The notes: generated by a model not told the origin, from the letters alone. DNA of 32,078 nt from Gammaproteobacteria bacterium (GCA_024638385.1 JAHEKJ010000037.1:1-32078), one strand, 5' to 3'; shown: positions 1 to 9,320, counted from the first letter of the stretch. Numbers and translations are program-made.

Positions 1-1664
1 TTGCCGCTGGAAAAGTCGATCGGGATCACGCCGATACTCGCGCCGAGCCTGAAATTGCGCCCGCCCCACATGAAACGGAACTCGTCGATCGCCTCGCGCA
101 CGGTTTCGGCGACCCGGTTCGCCTGGCGCAGCGTGCAGCGCTCGAGCAACAGGCCGAATTCGTCGCCACCGAGACGGGCTATCGTATCGCGCTTGCGCAA
201 CTTGTCCTTGAGCAGGGCCGCGATCTGGCGCAGCAATTCGTCGCCGGCATCGTGCCCGCAGGTGTCGTTGACGACCTTGAACTGGTCGAGGTCGATATAG
301 CACAGCGCGTGTTCACTATCGTCGCCGCGACAGCTCTTGACTACCCGCGCGAGCCGCAGCTCGAATTCGCGGCGGTTGACGAGGCCGGTCAGCGGATCGT
401 GCGAAGCCTGGTAAGACAGCTGTTGCGACAACAGGTAGGATTCGGTGATGTCGATGCCGGTGCCGCGGTAGCCGATGAACTCGCCGCGATCGTCGAACTT
501 CGGCTTGCCGCTGATGCGCACGAAGACGTCCGAGCCGTCTGCGCGCGGGAAAGAGTATTCGAAATTGTAAAACGGTTCGTGGGCCTCGAGCGTCGCCTGG
601 AATCGCTGCCATTTTTCCGAGCCGAAATCTTCGCCGCGCACGACTTCCTGGCGGGTCTTGCCGATCATGCGATCGGCTTCCATACGGAAAAAATTCGGAT
701 AATTGCCGGACAGGTAAGTGAAACGAAAATTCGCATCCTGCTCCCAGAACCAGTCGGCGCCGGTTTCGGCGAAATCGCGCAACCGCTCCTCGCTTTCCTT
801 GAGCGCCTTCTCGGCGAGGTGTTGCTCGGTGATGTCGCGCGCATGCACGATCAGACTGGCGCCGATGTCGCCGTCGAGCTCGCGCACGCAGCGCCTCGTC
901 ATTTCGAGCACGCGGATATCGCCGTCCTTGTGGTAATAGCGATAAATACCGCCGACGATCCGCCCGGGATTGTCCAGGACCTCGCGCGAGGCCTGCTCGA
1001 TGCGTTCGCGATCCTCGGGCACCGCCAGGCCTCGGGCGTCGGTGCGCTCGAGCTCGTCGACGCGATAGCCGAGGATCTTTTCGACCGAGTCGTTGAGAAA
1101 CTTGATTTCGCCGTCGGCGCCGATGATGCAGACGATATCGGTCACGTGATTGATAATCGTGCGGAAGCGATTTTCGCTCTCGATCAGCTGCTGCTGCGCG
1201 AGCATCGCCTCGGTGACGTCGCTGCCGACGCCGCGGTAGCCGAGAAACCGGCCTTCGGCATCGAACAGCGGTTTGCCGCGGGTACGCAGCAAGCGCGTCT
1301 CGCCGTCGTCGCGGGTTAGCGACCAGACCATCGAGTAGTCGGCATGCCGGCGCAAGGCATCGCCCACCTTATCCCATTTATGGAAATCATCGATGTGTCC
1401 GGCGAAGGCCTGCTCGCGGGTCTTGCCGAGCACGTTTTCGATTTTCAGGCCGGTAATCTTTTCGAATGGCGCCGACAGGTAGGTGAAGCGCAGCCCGGCG
1501 TCCATTTCCCAGAACCAGTCGGCGGCGAGCATCGCGATGTCGCTGAAACGACCGAGCATCGGCTCGTCGCCGGCGCCGTCGTTTGCGGGAGAAATCGAGC
1601 CCTCGTTTGCCGCCGGCGTGGTCTCCGCCAGCGCGTCCTTTTTGGTTACAACCTGGTTTTTCAT
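1..1664 (-). CDS. PAS-PAS-PAS-GGDEF diguanylate cyclase (3' end beyond window)
   Basis: Probable membrane-free signalling protein that makes cyclic di-GMP; the visible part is 554 residues and the frame is still open at the left edge, so an EAL domain or a short tail may follow. Three PAS repeats lie at about residues 40-155, 165-285 and 295-410; the first and third are related to each other (ADWFWEMDAGLRFTYLS and ADWFWEQDANFRFTYLS) and end with the usual DVTE/DITE. The GGDEF domain starts at about 420 with DPLTGLVNR, has the intact signature GGDEF at 499-503, and has an RxxD inhibitory site (RKRD, 490-493) five residues before it, so an active, product-inhibited cyclase is expected. I see no transmembrane segment. 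The ATG at 1664 follows an ACGAAGG sequence. It is divergent from the ammonia-lyase gene at 1829. Confidence 0.93.
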   Translation of the reverse strand, partial: MKNQVVTKKDALAETTPAANEGSISPANDGAGDEPMLGRFSDIAMLAADWFWEMDAGLRFTYLSAPFEKITGLKIENVLGKTREQAFAGHIDDFHKWDKVGDALRRHADYSMVWSLTRDDGETRLLRTRGKPLFDAEGRFLGYRGVGSDVTEAMLAQQQLIESENRFRTIINHVTDIVCIIGADGEIKFLNDSVEKILGYRVDELERTDARGLAVPEDRERIEQASREVLDNPGRIVGGIYRYYHKDGDIRVLEMTRRCVRELDGDIGASLIVHARDITEQHLAEKALKESEERLRDFAETGADWFWEQDANFRFTYLSGNYPNFFRMEADRMIGKTRQEVVRGEDFGSEKWQRFQATLEAHEPFYNFEYSFPRADGSDVFVRISGKPKFDDRGEFIGYRGTGIDITESYLLSQQLSYQASHDPLTGLVNRREFELRLARVVKSCRGDDSEHALCYIDLDQFKVVNDTCGHDAGDELLRQIAALLKDKLRKRDTIARLGGDEFGLLLERCTLRQANRVAETVREAIDEFRFMWGGRNFRLGASIGVIPIDFSSG

Positions 1665-1828
1665 CGCCTTCGTGGCTATCCAGCTCACCACTCGAAACTC
1701 AAGTCTAGGGCTTCACGCCGAGATGTCCAGCATCGCGGCCGTGCCAGCGCGCGGCGAGCGATCCCGAATTTGCTCCCATCGACGCGGGATTGCGGTAGAC
1801 TGCCCCGATTTGACCGGGGGATCGAGGA

Positions 1829-3022
1829 TTGTCGCAGCCGCTCAACGCCAGCCTGACGCACGTGCGCAACACCGCGGTCGAGCCGCATGCCGCCTACCCG
1901 GCCCGCCTCGAGCGGATCATCGGCCTCGACGACGCCCGCCGCGCGCACGACGAGATTTCGCGCTGGCCAGGCTACCGCCCGACGCCGCTGCACGACCTCG
2001 CCGCGCTGGCCGAAGCAGCCGGCGTCGAGCGGATCTGGTACAAGGACGAAGCGGCGCGCTTCGAACTGAAGAGTTTCAAGGCGCTCGGCGGCGCCTATGC
2101 CGTCATGCAGGTGCTGCGCGACGCCGTGCACCGCGAACTGGGACTCGACGCGACGCTCGAAGACCTGCTGCAGCATCGCTACGCCGAGCTTGCGGCGCGG
2201 CATGTCATCAGTTGCGCCACCGATGGCAATCACGGCCGTTCGGTGGCCTGGGGCTGCCGGCTGTTCGGTTGCCGCTGCGTCATCTATATCCACCGCGACG
2301 TGTCGCGCGGACGCGAGCAGGCGATGCGCGAACTGGGCGCCGAGGTCGTGCGCATCGACGGTAACTACGACGCCTCGGTGCGCATGGCCGCCGACGAGGC
2401 GCGCGCCCGGGGCCGCATCATCGTATCCGACACCAGTTACCCCGGCTACCTCGAAATTCCGCGCCACGTCATGCACGGATATACCGTCATGCTGGCCGAG
2501 GCGGTCGCGCAAATGGACGGCGCGATCCCGACCCATGTGTTCGTCCAGGGCGGCGTCGGCGGGCTCGCGGCCACTGTCTGCGGCTATTTCTGGGCGTTGT
2601 GGGGCGAGCGGCGACCGCGCCTGCTGGTGGTCGAACCGGAAAACGCCAACTGCCTGCAGCAATCGGCGCGCGCCGGCCATCCGGTGGTCGTCGACGGCGA
2701 CCTCGAAACCCTGATGGCGGGACTGTCCTGCGGCGAGGTATCCGAACTCGCGTGGGAAGTTCTTGCCGCCGGCGCCGACGACTTTCTGACCCTCGGCGAA
2801 GCGGCGGTCGCACCGACGATGCGCCTGCTGGCTGGCGGCGAGCCGCCGATCGAGGCCGGCGAATCCGCGGTTGCCGGGCTCGGCGCGCTGCTCGCGGCAA
2901 GCTCCGATTCGCAGCTGCGGCGCGATCTCGGGCTCGACGCGTCGAGCCGCGTGCTGGTCCTCGGCACCGAGGGCGCGACCGATCCCGATCTCTATCGCCG
3001 GCTGGTGGAGACCGCGGCGTGA
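1829..3022 (+). CDS. dpaL: Diaminopropionate ammonia-lyase (PLP, fold type II)
   Basis: Cytosolic PLP enzyme expected to convert 2,3-diaminopropionate to pyruvate and two ammonia. The sequence is full length for the family (397 residues). RFELKSFKALGGAYA contains the Schiff-base lysine (K84, K77 in the E. coli enzyme), and CATDGNHGRSVAWG contains the aspartate (D132) that matches E. coli D120, the second base for the D-isomer. QGGVGGLAA is the glycine-rich phosphate loop, and the EPENANCLQ and GLSCGEVS blocks are typical of this lyase and not of threonine dehydratase. The start is TTG at 1829, after GGGGG at 1816-1820; an in-frame GTG at 1862 is a weaker alternative. The stop overlaps the GTG of the next gene (GTGA), so the two are probably co-translated. 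Related amino acids as substrate cannot be excluded. Confidence 0.9.
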   Translation: MSQPLNASLTHVRNTAVEPHAAYPARLERIIGLDDARRAHDEISRWPGYRPTPLHDLAALAEAAGVERIWYKDEAARFELKSFKALGGAYAVMQVLRDAVHRELGLDATLEDLLQHRYAELAARHVISCATDGNHGRSVAWGCRLFGCRCVIYIHRDVSRGREQAMRELGAEVVRIDGNYDASVRMAADEARARGRIIVSDTSYPGYLEIPRHVMHGYTVMLAEAVAQMDGAIPTHVFVQGGVGGLAATVCGYFWALWGERRPRLLVVEPENANCLQQSARAGHPVVVDGDLETLMAGLSCGEVSELAWEVLAAGADDFLTLGEAAVAPTMRLLAGGEPPIEAGESAVAGLGALLAASSDSQLRRDLGLDASSRVLVLGTEGATDPDLYRRLVETAA

Positions 3023-4188
3023 CCGCGGCGCCGCCGCGGGGTTTCGCCGAAGCCGAATTCGCCGCTCGCTGCGAACGCGCGCAACGACGCATGCGCGACG
3101 CCGAACTCGACGCACTGCTGTTGACGACCGAGCCCCACCTGCGCTATTTCAGCGGCTTCCTGAGCCAGTTCTGGCACAGCCCGACGCGGCCCTGGTTCCT
3201 GTTGCTGCCGCTCGACGGCAAGCCGCGCGCGGTCATCCCGACGATCGGCGCCACCGGCATGGGCGAGACCTGGGTCGACGACATCCGCTGCTGGTCTTCG
3301 CCGGCGCCCGACGACGACGGCGTCAGCCTGCTCGCGGCGGCCATCGACGAACTGCCGCGTCGCTTCGGCCGCGTCGGCGTGCCGCTCGGCGTCGAGAGCC
3401 ACCTGCGCATGCCGGCGCAGGACTTCGCGCGCGTCGGCGCGGCGCTGCCGGCGATCGAATGGATCGACTGCGCGCTGCTGATGCATCGCCTGTGCAGCGT
3501 CAAATCCGAAGCCGAGACCGCCAAGATCCGCTACGTCTGCGAGCTGACCTCGGACAGCTTCGCCGCATTGCCGGACTTCGCGCGGGCCGGCGACAGCGAG
3601 CGCGACATCGTCCGCCGCATGCGCATCGACCTGCTCGAACGCGGCGCCGACCATACGCCCTACATCGTCGCGGCGTCCGGCGCCGACGGCTACGACGACA
3701 TCATCATGGGTCCGCGCGATCGCGTACCGGCCGCCGGCGACGTCCTGATTATCGATACCGGCACCGTCTACGATGGTTACTTTTGCGATTTCGACCGAAA
3801 CTTCGCCTTCGGCCATGCGTCGGACCTCGCCAGGCGCGCCTACGCGGCGCTCTGCCGGGCGACCGATGCCGGGTTGGCCGCGGCGCGACCCGGCGCTAGT
3901 ACGGCCGACGTCTGGCGCGCGATGTGGCAGGTACTGGAAGCGGCCGGCGCCACCGGTAACGAGGTCGGCCGCATGGGGCACGGGCTCGGCGCCCAGCTGA
4001 CCGAGTGGCCTTCGCTCGCGGCGCACGACCGCACGCCGCTCGAAGCCGGCATGGTGATAACGCTGGAGCCGGGGATGAGCTATGCTCCCGGTAAAATGAT
4101 GGTGCACGAGGAGAACATCCTCGTCACCGACGGCGAGGCCGGGCTGTTGAGCAAGCGTGCGCCGGCCGAGCTACCGATTGTCGACTGA
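3019..4188 (+). CDS. M24 family metallopeptidase (Xaa-Pro peptidase / ectoine hydrolase-like)
   Basis: 389 residues with a creatinase-type N-terminal domain (about 12-155) and a pita-bread catalytic domain (about 165-385). All five expected metal ligands can be read: D246 and D257 in the DTGTVYDGYFCDFDR stretch, H321 in GRMGHGLG, E350 in TLEPGMS and E364 in MVHEEN. It should bind two divalent metals and hydrolyse an amide or Xaa-Pro bond in the cytosol; there is no signal peptide. The frame is open upstream, but the GTG at 3019 overlaps the stop of dpaL (GTGA) and gives the normal family length. M24 enzymes include Xaa-Pro dipeptidases and ectoine hydrolase (DoeA), and the substrate cannot be told from sequence. 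Coupling with an ammonia-lyase suggests breakdown of a nitrogen-rich amino acid derivative, which is inference. Confidence 0.88.
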   Translation: MTAAPPRGFAEAEFAARCERAQRRMRDAELDALLLTTEPHLRYFSGFLSQFWHSPTRPWFLLLPLDGKPRAVIPTIGATGMGETWVDDIRCWSSPAPDDDGVSLLAAAIDELPRRFGRVGVPLGVESHLRMPAQDFARVGAALPAIEWIDCALLMHRLCSVKSEAETAKIRYVCELTSDSFAALPDFARAGDSERDIVRRMRIDLLERGADHTPYIVAASGADGYDDIIMGPRDRVPAAGDVLIIDTGTVYDGYFCDFDRNFAFGHASDLARRAYAALCRATDAGLAAARPGASTADVWRAMWQVLEAAGATGNEVGRMGHGLGAQLTEWPSLAAHDRTPLEAGMVITLEPGMSYAPGKMMVHEENILVTDGEAGLLSKRAPAELPIVD

Positions 4189-4203
4189 ATTCCGGGAGCC
4201 CCG

Positions 4204-4713
4204 ATGCTGATCTCACTTTCCCGACTGGGCCGTCAACGCCGTTACTGGGCGGCGCTGGTGCTCGGCGGGCTCGCGCTCGAAGGCGCCGCGCTCTACTACC
4301 AGTACGCGCTCGACGAATGGCCCTGCGCGTTGTGCATCCACGTTCGGATCTGGGTCGCCGCGTTCATTCTGCTGGGCGTCGCCGGGCTCTTCGCGACCGG
4401 CTCGACGGTGGCGAGCCGCGTGCTGCACGGGCTCAATCTCGTCGTCATGCTGGGTCTCGCCGAACGCAGCTACCAGGTGCTCGCGGTCGAGCGCGGCTGG
4501 TCCTTCGGCGACTGCGCGATGGATCTCGGCATGCCCGCGTGGTTCGCGCTCGACAAGTGGATACCGTGGCTGTTCGAGGTTCAGACGACTTGCGGATACA
4601 GCCCCTTCATCGCATTCGGCGTCACGATGGCCGAGCTGTTGCTCGTGATTTCCGTGCTGCTGGCGATTATGGCCGCCGGCATCTTTGCCACCAGCTGGCT
4701 GCGCGATTACTGA
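4204..4713 (+). CDS. dsbB: Disulfide bond formation protein B
   Basis: Inner-membrane protein that reoxidises the periplasmic DsbA and passes electrons to quinone. It has 169 residues and four hydrophobic segments (about 14-32, 47-65, 70-88 and 140-165). The two redox cysteine pairs are present: C41-A-L-C44 in the first periplasmic loop and C104/C130 in the second, the same numbering as in E. coli DsbB. R48, just after CALC, fits the quinone-site arginine. A GGGAG ribosome site lies a few bases before the ATG, and only 15 bp separate it from the peptidase gene, so it probably shares that transcript although its function is unrelated. Its end is followed by a REP-like inverted repeat. No dsbA is visible in the window. 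Confidence 0.93.
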   Translation: MLISLSRLGRQRRYWAALVLGGLALEGAALYYQYALDEWPCALCIHVRIWVAAFILLGVAGLFATGSTVASRVLHGLNLVVMLGLAERSYQVLAVERGWSFGDCAMDLGMPAWFALDKWIPWLFEVQTTCGYSPFIAFGVTMAELLLVISVLLAIMAAGIFATSWLRDY

Positions 4714-4732
4714 CGACCGTCGATAAATTCCT

Positions 4733-4935
4733 TGCAAGATCGGGGACAGACCGTTTTGCGCAGCAAAACGCTCTGTCCCCCGCGAAGCCAGCGAAGCAGC
4801 CTGGGTCTTGCCAGATCCAGGTAAATGCAGACTCAACTAACTCGTATCATGCAAGACCATTGCTGCATTCGCTGCCGCTAGGGGGACAGAGCATTTTTTC
4901 GCTTCGCGAAAAAACGGTCTGTCCCCGATCTTGCA
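4733..4935. repeat. BIME-like inverted pair of REP-type hairpins (element A)
   Basis: This fills most of the gap between the convergent dsbB and NUDIX genes. The outer 25 bp (4733-4757) are an exact inverted repeat of 4911-4935, beginning GCAAGATCGGGGACAGACCG. Inside are two perfect-looking hairpins that both open with GGGGACAGA and close with TCTGTCCCC: 4742-4780 and 4882-4926. The flanking spacers are also inverted relatives (GAAGCCAGCGAAGCAGC ... GGTCTTGC). Such GGGGACAG/CTGTCCCC structures resemble the REP elements moved by REP-associated tyrosine transposases; no transposase is in the window, so this would be a non-autonomous copy. It may also end transcription from both sides. Confidence 0.85.
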
Positions 4936-4976
4936 CGAATCATGTTCTGGCCTCCCTGCCCCACGTTGGTGCACGA

Positions 4977-5564
4977 TCATCGCTTCAGCGAGGATTCGTT
5001 CAGTTCGAGCCACTGCAGCGCGATGATCGTCGCCGACGAGCGAATCCGGCCATCCCGCACCCAGCCGTAGGCTTCGCTCGCGTCGAGAGTCATGACGCGA
5101 ATGTCTTCGTGCTCGTCGGCGAGGCCATGGATGCCGCCGATGCCGTCGCTGTCGACGATGCCGCAGAACAGGTTGCACAGCTCGGTGGTGCCGCCGGGAC
5201 TGACGTAATAGTGGCTGATCGGGATCAGGCGTTCGACGTCGCAGCCGGCCTCTTCGCGGCATTCGCGCTCGGCCACCTGGCGCTCGGTCTCGCCCGGGTC
5301 GATGATGCCGGCAACGCTTTCGATCAGCCACGGGGTTTCGGGGTCGTGGATCGCGCCGGCGCGAAACTGTTCGATCAGCACGACTTGCCGGCGCCGCGGG
5401 TCGTAGGGCAACACCGCGACCACGCCGCCGCGCTCGAACAGCTCGCGCGTGAAAACGGGGCTCATGCCGCCCTCGTAGAGTTCGTGCGACACCTCGTACT
5501 CGTCGAGCCGAAAGTACCTTTCGTAGAGCGTGCGATGTCGCTCGAGCCGCCAGCGGTACTTCAT
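4977..5564 (-). CDS. nudF: NUDIX hydrolase, ADP-ribose pyrophosphatase type
   Basis: Cytosolic hydrolase expected to split ADP-ribose into AMP and ribose 5-phosphate. The protein has 195 residues. The NUDIX box is complete at residues 86-108 (G86, E92, then REC-R-EEAGC at 100-108), giving the Mg-binding helix. Upstream QFRAGAIHDPETPWLIE and the IESVAGIIDPGE context are characteristic of the ADP-ribose subfamily (E. coli NudF), as is YVSPGGTTELCNLFCG downstream. The ATG overlaps the stop of kdsB by four bases (ATGA), so this is the last gene of the envelope operon. The preferred substrate is inferred from subfamily resemblance only. Confidence 0.9.
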   Translation of the reverse strand: MKYRWRLERHRTLYERYFRLDEYEVSHELYEGGMSPVFTRELFERGGVVAVLPYDPRRRQVVLIEQFRAGAIHDPETPWLIESVAGIIDPGETERQVAERECREEAGCDVERLIPISHYYVSPGGTTELCNLFCGIVDSDGIGGIHGLADEHEDIRVMTLDASEAYGWVRDGRIRSSATIIALQWLELNESSLKR

Positions 5565-6301
5565 CGCGACCGCTCCGCGAGCAGCGCCTCGACGCGGGCG
5601 AGATCGGCCTCGGTATCGACGCCGGGCCCCGGCGCCTCGCGCGCGGGCTCGCTCCGGATCCGGTAGCCGTGCGCCAGCGCGCGCAGCTGCTCGAGCGACT
5701 CGGCCCGCTCGAGGGCGGCGGGTTCGAGCGCGCTGAAGGTCGCGAGAAAACCGACGCGGTACGCATAGATACCGATGTGCCCGCAGTAGTCCGGCGCGGG
5801 ACCGCCGCGATGGTAGGGAATGGGCGCGCGGCTGAAATAGAGCGCCCGGCCCGCGGCGTCGTGCACCAGCTTGACCAGGTTCGGATCCTGCGCCGCCTCG
5901 GCCGAAACCGCCTTGTGCAGGGTCGCGATCTCGCAGTCGCCGCGCGCCAGCAGCTCGGCGACCTGCAGCAGGTTCGCCGCCGGCATCAGCGGTTCGTCGC
6001 CCTGCAGATTGACGACGATGTCGTCACCATCCCAGCCGAGCGTCTGCGCGACCTCGAGAATCCGGTCGGTGCCGCTCGAGTGGGCGCTGTCGGTCAGGCA
6101 GGCGACGCCGCCGAAGGCCTGCACCTGCTCGACGATGCGCGCGTCGTCGGTGGCGACGACGACCTCGCGCGCGCCGGCACCGGCCGCGGCGGCGCAGACC
6201 CATTCGATCATCGGCTTGCCGCGGATCTCGCGCAGCGGCTTGCCGGGCAGACGCGTCGACGCGTAACGCGCCGGAACGACGATGCGGAACTCGACGCTCA
6301 T
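5561..6301 (-). CDS. kdsB: 3-deoxy-manno-octulosonate cytidylyltransferase (CMP-Kdo synthetase)
   Basis: Activates Kdo with CTP to CMP-Kdo for transfer to lipid A, in the cytosol. The 246 residues match the family length. The N-terminal nucleotide-binding signature VVPARYASTRLPGKPL is at about residues 8-23, followed by GKPMIEWV; VVATDDARI and NLQGDEPLM (the Mg- and CTP-site loop) follow, and YFSRAPIPYHR and HIGIYAYR form the sugar-binding part. It starts 3 bp downstream of the trm112 stop and overlaps the NUDIX gene. The position beside lpxK agrees with the lipopolysaccharide role. Confidence 0.97.
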   Translation of the reverse strand: MSVEFRIVVPARYASTRLPGKPLREIRGKPMIEWVCAAAAGAGAREVVVATDDARIVEQVQAFGGVACLTDSAHSSGTDRILEVAQTLGWDGDDIVVNLQGDEPLMPAANLLQVAELLARGDCEIATLHKAVSAEAAQDPNLVKLVHDAAGRALYFSRAPIPYHRGGPAPDYCGHIGIYAYRVGFLATFSALEPAALERAESLEQLRALAHGYRIRSEPAREAPGPGVDTEADLARVEALLAERSR

Positions 6302-6304
6302 CGG

Positions 6305-6493
6305 CTACTTCAGCGCCTCGACTTCTTCGCTCGTCAGTTCGCGCGCCTCTTCCGGCAGCATGACCGGGATGCCGTCGCGAATCGGGTAAGCCAGGCGCGA
6401 CGCGCGCGATAACAGTTCCTGGCGTTGCTTGTCGTAGACCAGCGGACCCTTGGTGACCGGGTCCACGAGGATGTCGAGCAGGTGTTTATCCAT
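6305..6493 (-). CDS. Trm112 family protein (YcaR-like), lacking zinc cysteines
   Basis: A 62-residue protein of the Trm112/UPF0434 family, commonly found between lpxK and kdsB. The family pattern [17 protein letters not shown] and [20 protein letters not shown] is clear. Zinc-binding relatives carry CPxCxG near residue 11; here that position is D (VDPVTKG) and the protein has no cysteine at all, so a metal-free fold is expected. The function in bacteria is not well defined; some Trm112 proteins activate methyltransferases. The ATG lies inside the end of the msbA-lpxK frame (8-bp overlap), which suggests translational coupling. Confidence 0.92.
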   Translation of the reverse strand: MDKHLLDILVDPVTKGPLVYDKQRQELLSRASRLAYPIRDGIPVMLPEEARELTSEEVEALK

Positions 6494-9302
6494 GATGTCG
6501 GCTCTTGACCAGTTCGAGAATTCGTTCGCCGAGCTCGGCTCCGAGTTCGAGCACCAGCGGCACCACCCAGACGTTATCGCGGGCGATGGCTTTCAATTTT
6601 ACCGCATCCTTGTGGGTGACCAGAATCGGCAACTCCGGCCTCAGGTCGAGATCGGTTGCGCTGTATTCGTGATGATCGGGAAACTCGTGCTCGAGCGCGT
6701 CGACGCCCAGTTGCGCGAGACTGGCGAAGAAAATTTCCGGGAAGCCGATGCCGGCGACGGCATGCACCTGGCGGCCGCGAAACTCGCCGATCTGGCGTTT
6801 TTCCTCGGGCCGGCTCAGGTTCCAGACCTCGCCGAGCGACTCGACGACCTGGTCGCTGTCGCGGTCGATCAGAATGTCGACCCGCCGCAGTCGACGGCGC
6901 GGCTCGCGCAGCGGCCCCGCCGGAATCATCAGGCCGTTGCCGAGCGACAGGAAACGGCAAACCGCGATCTCGATGTCGCGCGCGAGCGCGTAGTGCTGCA
7001 GGCCGTCATCGGACAGGATCACGTCGGTCTGCTCGAAACGCTCGAGAATCTGGCGCGCGGCGGCGACGCGATTCGCGCCGACGCCGATCGGGCAGCGGCA
7101 TACTTCGGACATCATGTTGGCTTCGTCGCCGGCATCGGGATCGGTGATGCCGTCGTGCAGGATCTGGACGCGATGCTCGTGTCCGCTCTTGTAGCCGCGG
7201 GTCACGATCGCGGGGTGATAGCCGTGTTGCCGCAAGAACTGGACCAACGCAATCACGACCGGCGTCTTGCCGTTGCCGCCGAGCGTGATGTTGCCGACGA
7301 CGATGGTGGTCGCCGGCAAGCGGGTCGTCGGCAGCAGGCCGATGCGATAGCCGAAGCGGCGCAGCGCGACCGCGACGTAGAACAATAGCGACAGCGGCAT
7401 CAGCGACACCGACAGCGGGTTGATCGACCACAACCACCAGCCCTGGCGGCGCTCGCCGGAGAGGTTTATCCAGTTGTGCATCAGGGCCTTGTTCAGAATA
7501 GCCGGACGCGGCAGCGCGGCCGCCGTCGGCGGCGGCAATTCATCGGCGGGGCTGTCGCGAAATTGCATCGAGTGCAACTTGGCATAGGTTCCGTCGCGCG
7601 CCAGCAGTTCGGCGTGCGTGCCCTGCTCGATCACCTTGCCGCGGTCCATGACGACGATCTGGTCGGCGTGTTCGATCGTCGACAGGCGGTGGGCGATGAC
7701 GAGCGTCGTCCGATCCTGCATCAGGTCCTGCATCGCGCGCTGGATATAGCGTTCCGACTCGGTGTCGAGCGCCGAAGTCGCCTCGTCGAGAATCAGGATC
7801 GGAGCGTTCTTGAGCAGCGCCCGCGCAATCGCGATGCGCTGGCGCTGCCCGCCCGACAGCAGCACGCCGCGCTCACCGACCTCGGTATCGAGGCCGTCGG
7901 GCATTTGCTGGATGAATTCCCAGGCGTAGGCGCGCCGCGCGGCCTCCATGACTTGTGCCTCGTCGACCTCGTCGGCGACGCCGTAGGCGATGTTGTTGCG
8001 AATCGAATCGTTGAACAGGCGCACGTCCTGGCCGACGTAGGCGATCTGGCGACGCAGGTCGCGCAGCCGGTAGGCGCCGAGCGGCTTGCCGTCGAGTCGC
8101 ACCTCGCCATCGGTGTACTCGTAGAGTCGTGGAATCAGGTTGACGAGACTCGACTTGCCGCTGCCCGAGCGGCCGACGATGGCGACCGTCTGGTTGGGTT
8201 CGACCTCGAGGCTGACCTCGTCGAGCACTCGCGCCTCGCTGTTGCGGTAACGCATTACGACCCGGTCGAAACTGAGCCGGCCCTCGGCCCGCTCGAGCGT
8301 CTCGCCGCCGTCGTCGACCTCGTCGAGGCGCGAGGTGAACTCGAACACACTCTCGCCCGCGGCGATGCCTTTCTGGATGCTGGCGTTGATCGACGACAAC
8401 ACCCGCATCGGCGCGAGCAGCATCGACATCGCGAAGATGAACGAGACGAAGTCGCCGGTCGAAATGATGCCGCGCATCGATTCCGAGGTCGCAAACGCGA
8501 TGATCGCGGCGAAGGCCACCGCGACGACCAGCTGGATCAGCGGCATGCTGATCGACTGCGCGATCGACATCTTGAGATGCAATTTCAGATTCTTGTCGTT
8601 GACCTGGGCGAACTTGCCTCGCTCGAACTCTTCGCCGCCGAAAATCTTGACGATACGGTTGGCGTCGATGACTTCCTGCGCGACCTGGGTGACGCCGCCC
8701 ATCGACTGCTGGATGTTCTTGCTGATGCGGCGAAAGCGCCCCGAGATGCGGACCACGATCAGGAACACGACGGGCCCGGCGACCAGAAAGATTGCGGTCA
8801 GCTGCCAGTTGAGCCAGAACATGTAACCGAGCAGCGCGAGAATCCGCAGGCTGTCCTGGATGAAAGCCGTCAGCGACGAGGATACCGATCGGGCAACCTG
8901 CTCGACGTCATAGGAAAAACGGGTCACGATCGCCGAGCTCGACGACTGGTCGTACTCGTCGCTGGTCAGCGTCAACAGTTTCTCGAACATCATCTTGCGC
9001 AGCGACTTGATGACGTTGCGGCCGATATAGTCCATGCAGTAGCTGCGCATGAACACGGCGGCCATGCGGACGACGAAAATTCCGACGATCGCGATCGGCA
9101 CGAGCTTGATGATCAACGGATCGCGATCGATGAAGCCTCCGTCCATCAACGGCTTCATGATATACGCGAAGGCGGCATCGGAGGCGGCGAAGATGACCAT
9201 GCCGATGATCGCGATGACGAAGTAGCCCTTGTGCTCGAACGCGAGGCCGAGCAGCGCGCGGTAGGCGCGGGCTCCGGTCAGATTGCCTTCGATCGGTTGC
9301 AT
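6486..9302 (-). CDS. msbA-lpxK: Fused lipid A flippase MsbA and tetraacyldisaccharide 4'-kinase LpxK
   Basis: One uninterrupted 938-residue frame. Residues 1-580 are a complete MsbA-type ABC exporter half: six membrane segments within 1-310, Walker A GRSGSGKS (377-384), signature LSGGQ (482-486), Walker B LILDEA (503-508) and the switch histidine H538. Residues 608-938 are a complete LpxK (331 residues, the normal size): an N-terminal membrane anchor at about 629-648, P-loop LGGNGKTP (674-681) and the DDGLQH motif (765-770). A proline-rich linker (581-607) joins them. LpxK phosphorylates the lipid A precursor at the inner face and MsbA flips the core-lipid A, so the fusion couples consecutive steps. 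An internal ATG (M608, base 7481) has AAGG about six bases upstream, so separate LpxK could also be made. It follows exbD by 18 bp. Confidence 0.93.
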   Translation of the reverse strand: MQPIEGNLTGARAYRALLGLAFEHKGYFVIAIIGMVIFAASDAAFAYIMKPLMDGGFIDRDPLIIKLVPIAIVGIFVVRMAAVFMRSYCMDYIGRNVIKSLRKMMFEKLLTLTSDEYDQSSSSAIVTRFSYDVEQVARSVSSSLTAFIQDSLRILALLGYMFWLNWQLTAIFLVAGPVVFLIVVRISGRFRRISKNIQQSMGGVTQVAQEVIDANRIVKIFGGEEFERGKFAQVNDKNLKLHLKMSIAQSISMPLIQLVVAVAFAAIIAFATSESMRGIISTGDFVSFIFAMSMLLAPMRVLSSINASIQKGIAAGESVFEFTSRLDEVDDGGETLERAEGRLSFDRVVMRYRNSEARVLDEVSLEVEPNQTVAIVGRSGSGKSSLVNLIPRLYEYTDGEVRLDGKPLGAYRLRDLRRQIAYVGQDVRLFNDSIRNNIAYGVADEVDEAQVMEAARRAYAWEFIQQMPDGLDTEVGERGVLLSGGQRQRIAIARALLKNAPILILDEATSALDTESERYIQRAMQDLMQDRTTLVIAHRLSTIEHADQIVVMDRGKVIEQGTHAELLARDGTYAKLHSMQFRDSPADELPPPTAAALPRPAILNKALMHNWINLSGERRQGWWLWSINPLSVSLMPLSLLFYVAVALRRFGYRIGLLPTTRLPATTIVVGNITLGGNGKTPVVIALVQFLRQHGYHPAIVTRGYKSGHEHRVQILHDGITDPDAGDEANMMSEVCRCPIGVGANRVAAARQILERFEQTDVILSDDGLQHYALARDIEIAVCRFLSLGNGLMIPAGPLREPRRRLRRVDILIDRDSDQVVESLGEVWNLSRPEEKRQIGEFRGRQVHAVAGIGFPEIFFASLAQLGVDALEHEFPDHHEYSATDLDLRPELPILVTHKDAVKLKAIARDNVWVVPLVLELGAELGERILELVKSRHHG

Positions 9303-9320
9303 CGTCGATACGCGGCCGGG

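Noticed and set aside
1770..1801. Promoter TTGCTC ... TAGACT before dpaL
   Set aside because: The spacer is 20 bp and the boxes are weak.
1685..3115. 476-codon open frame on the minus strand
   Set aside because: It is antisense to the ammonia-lyase, which has all PLP motifs; the translation shows none.
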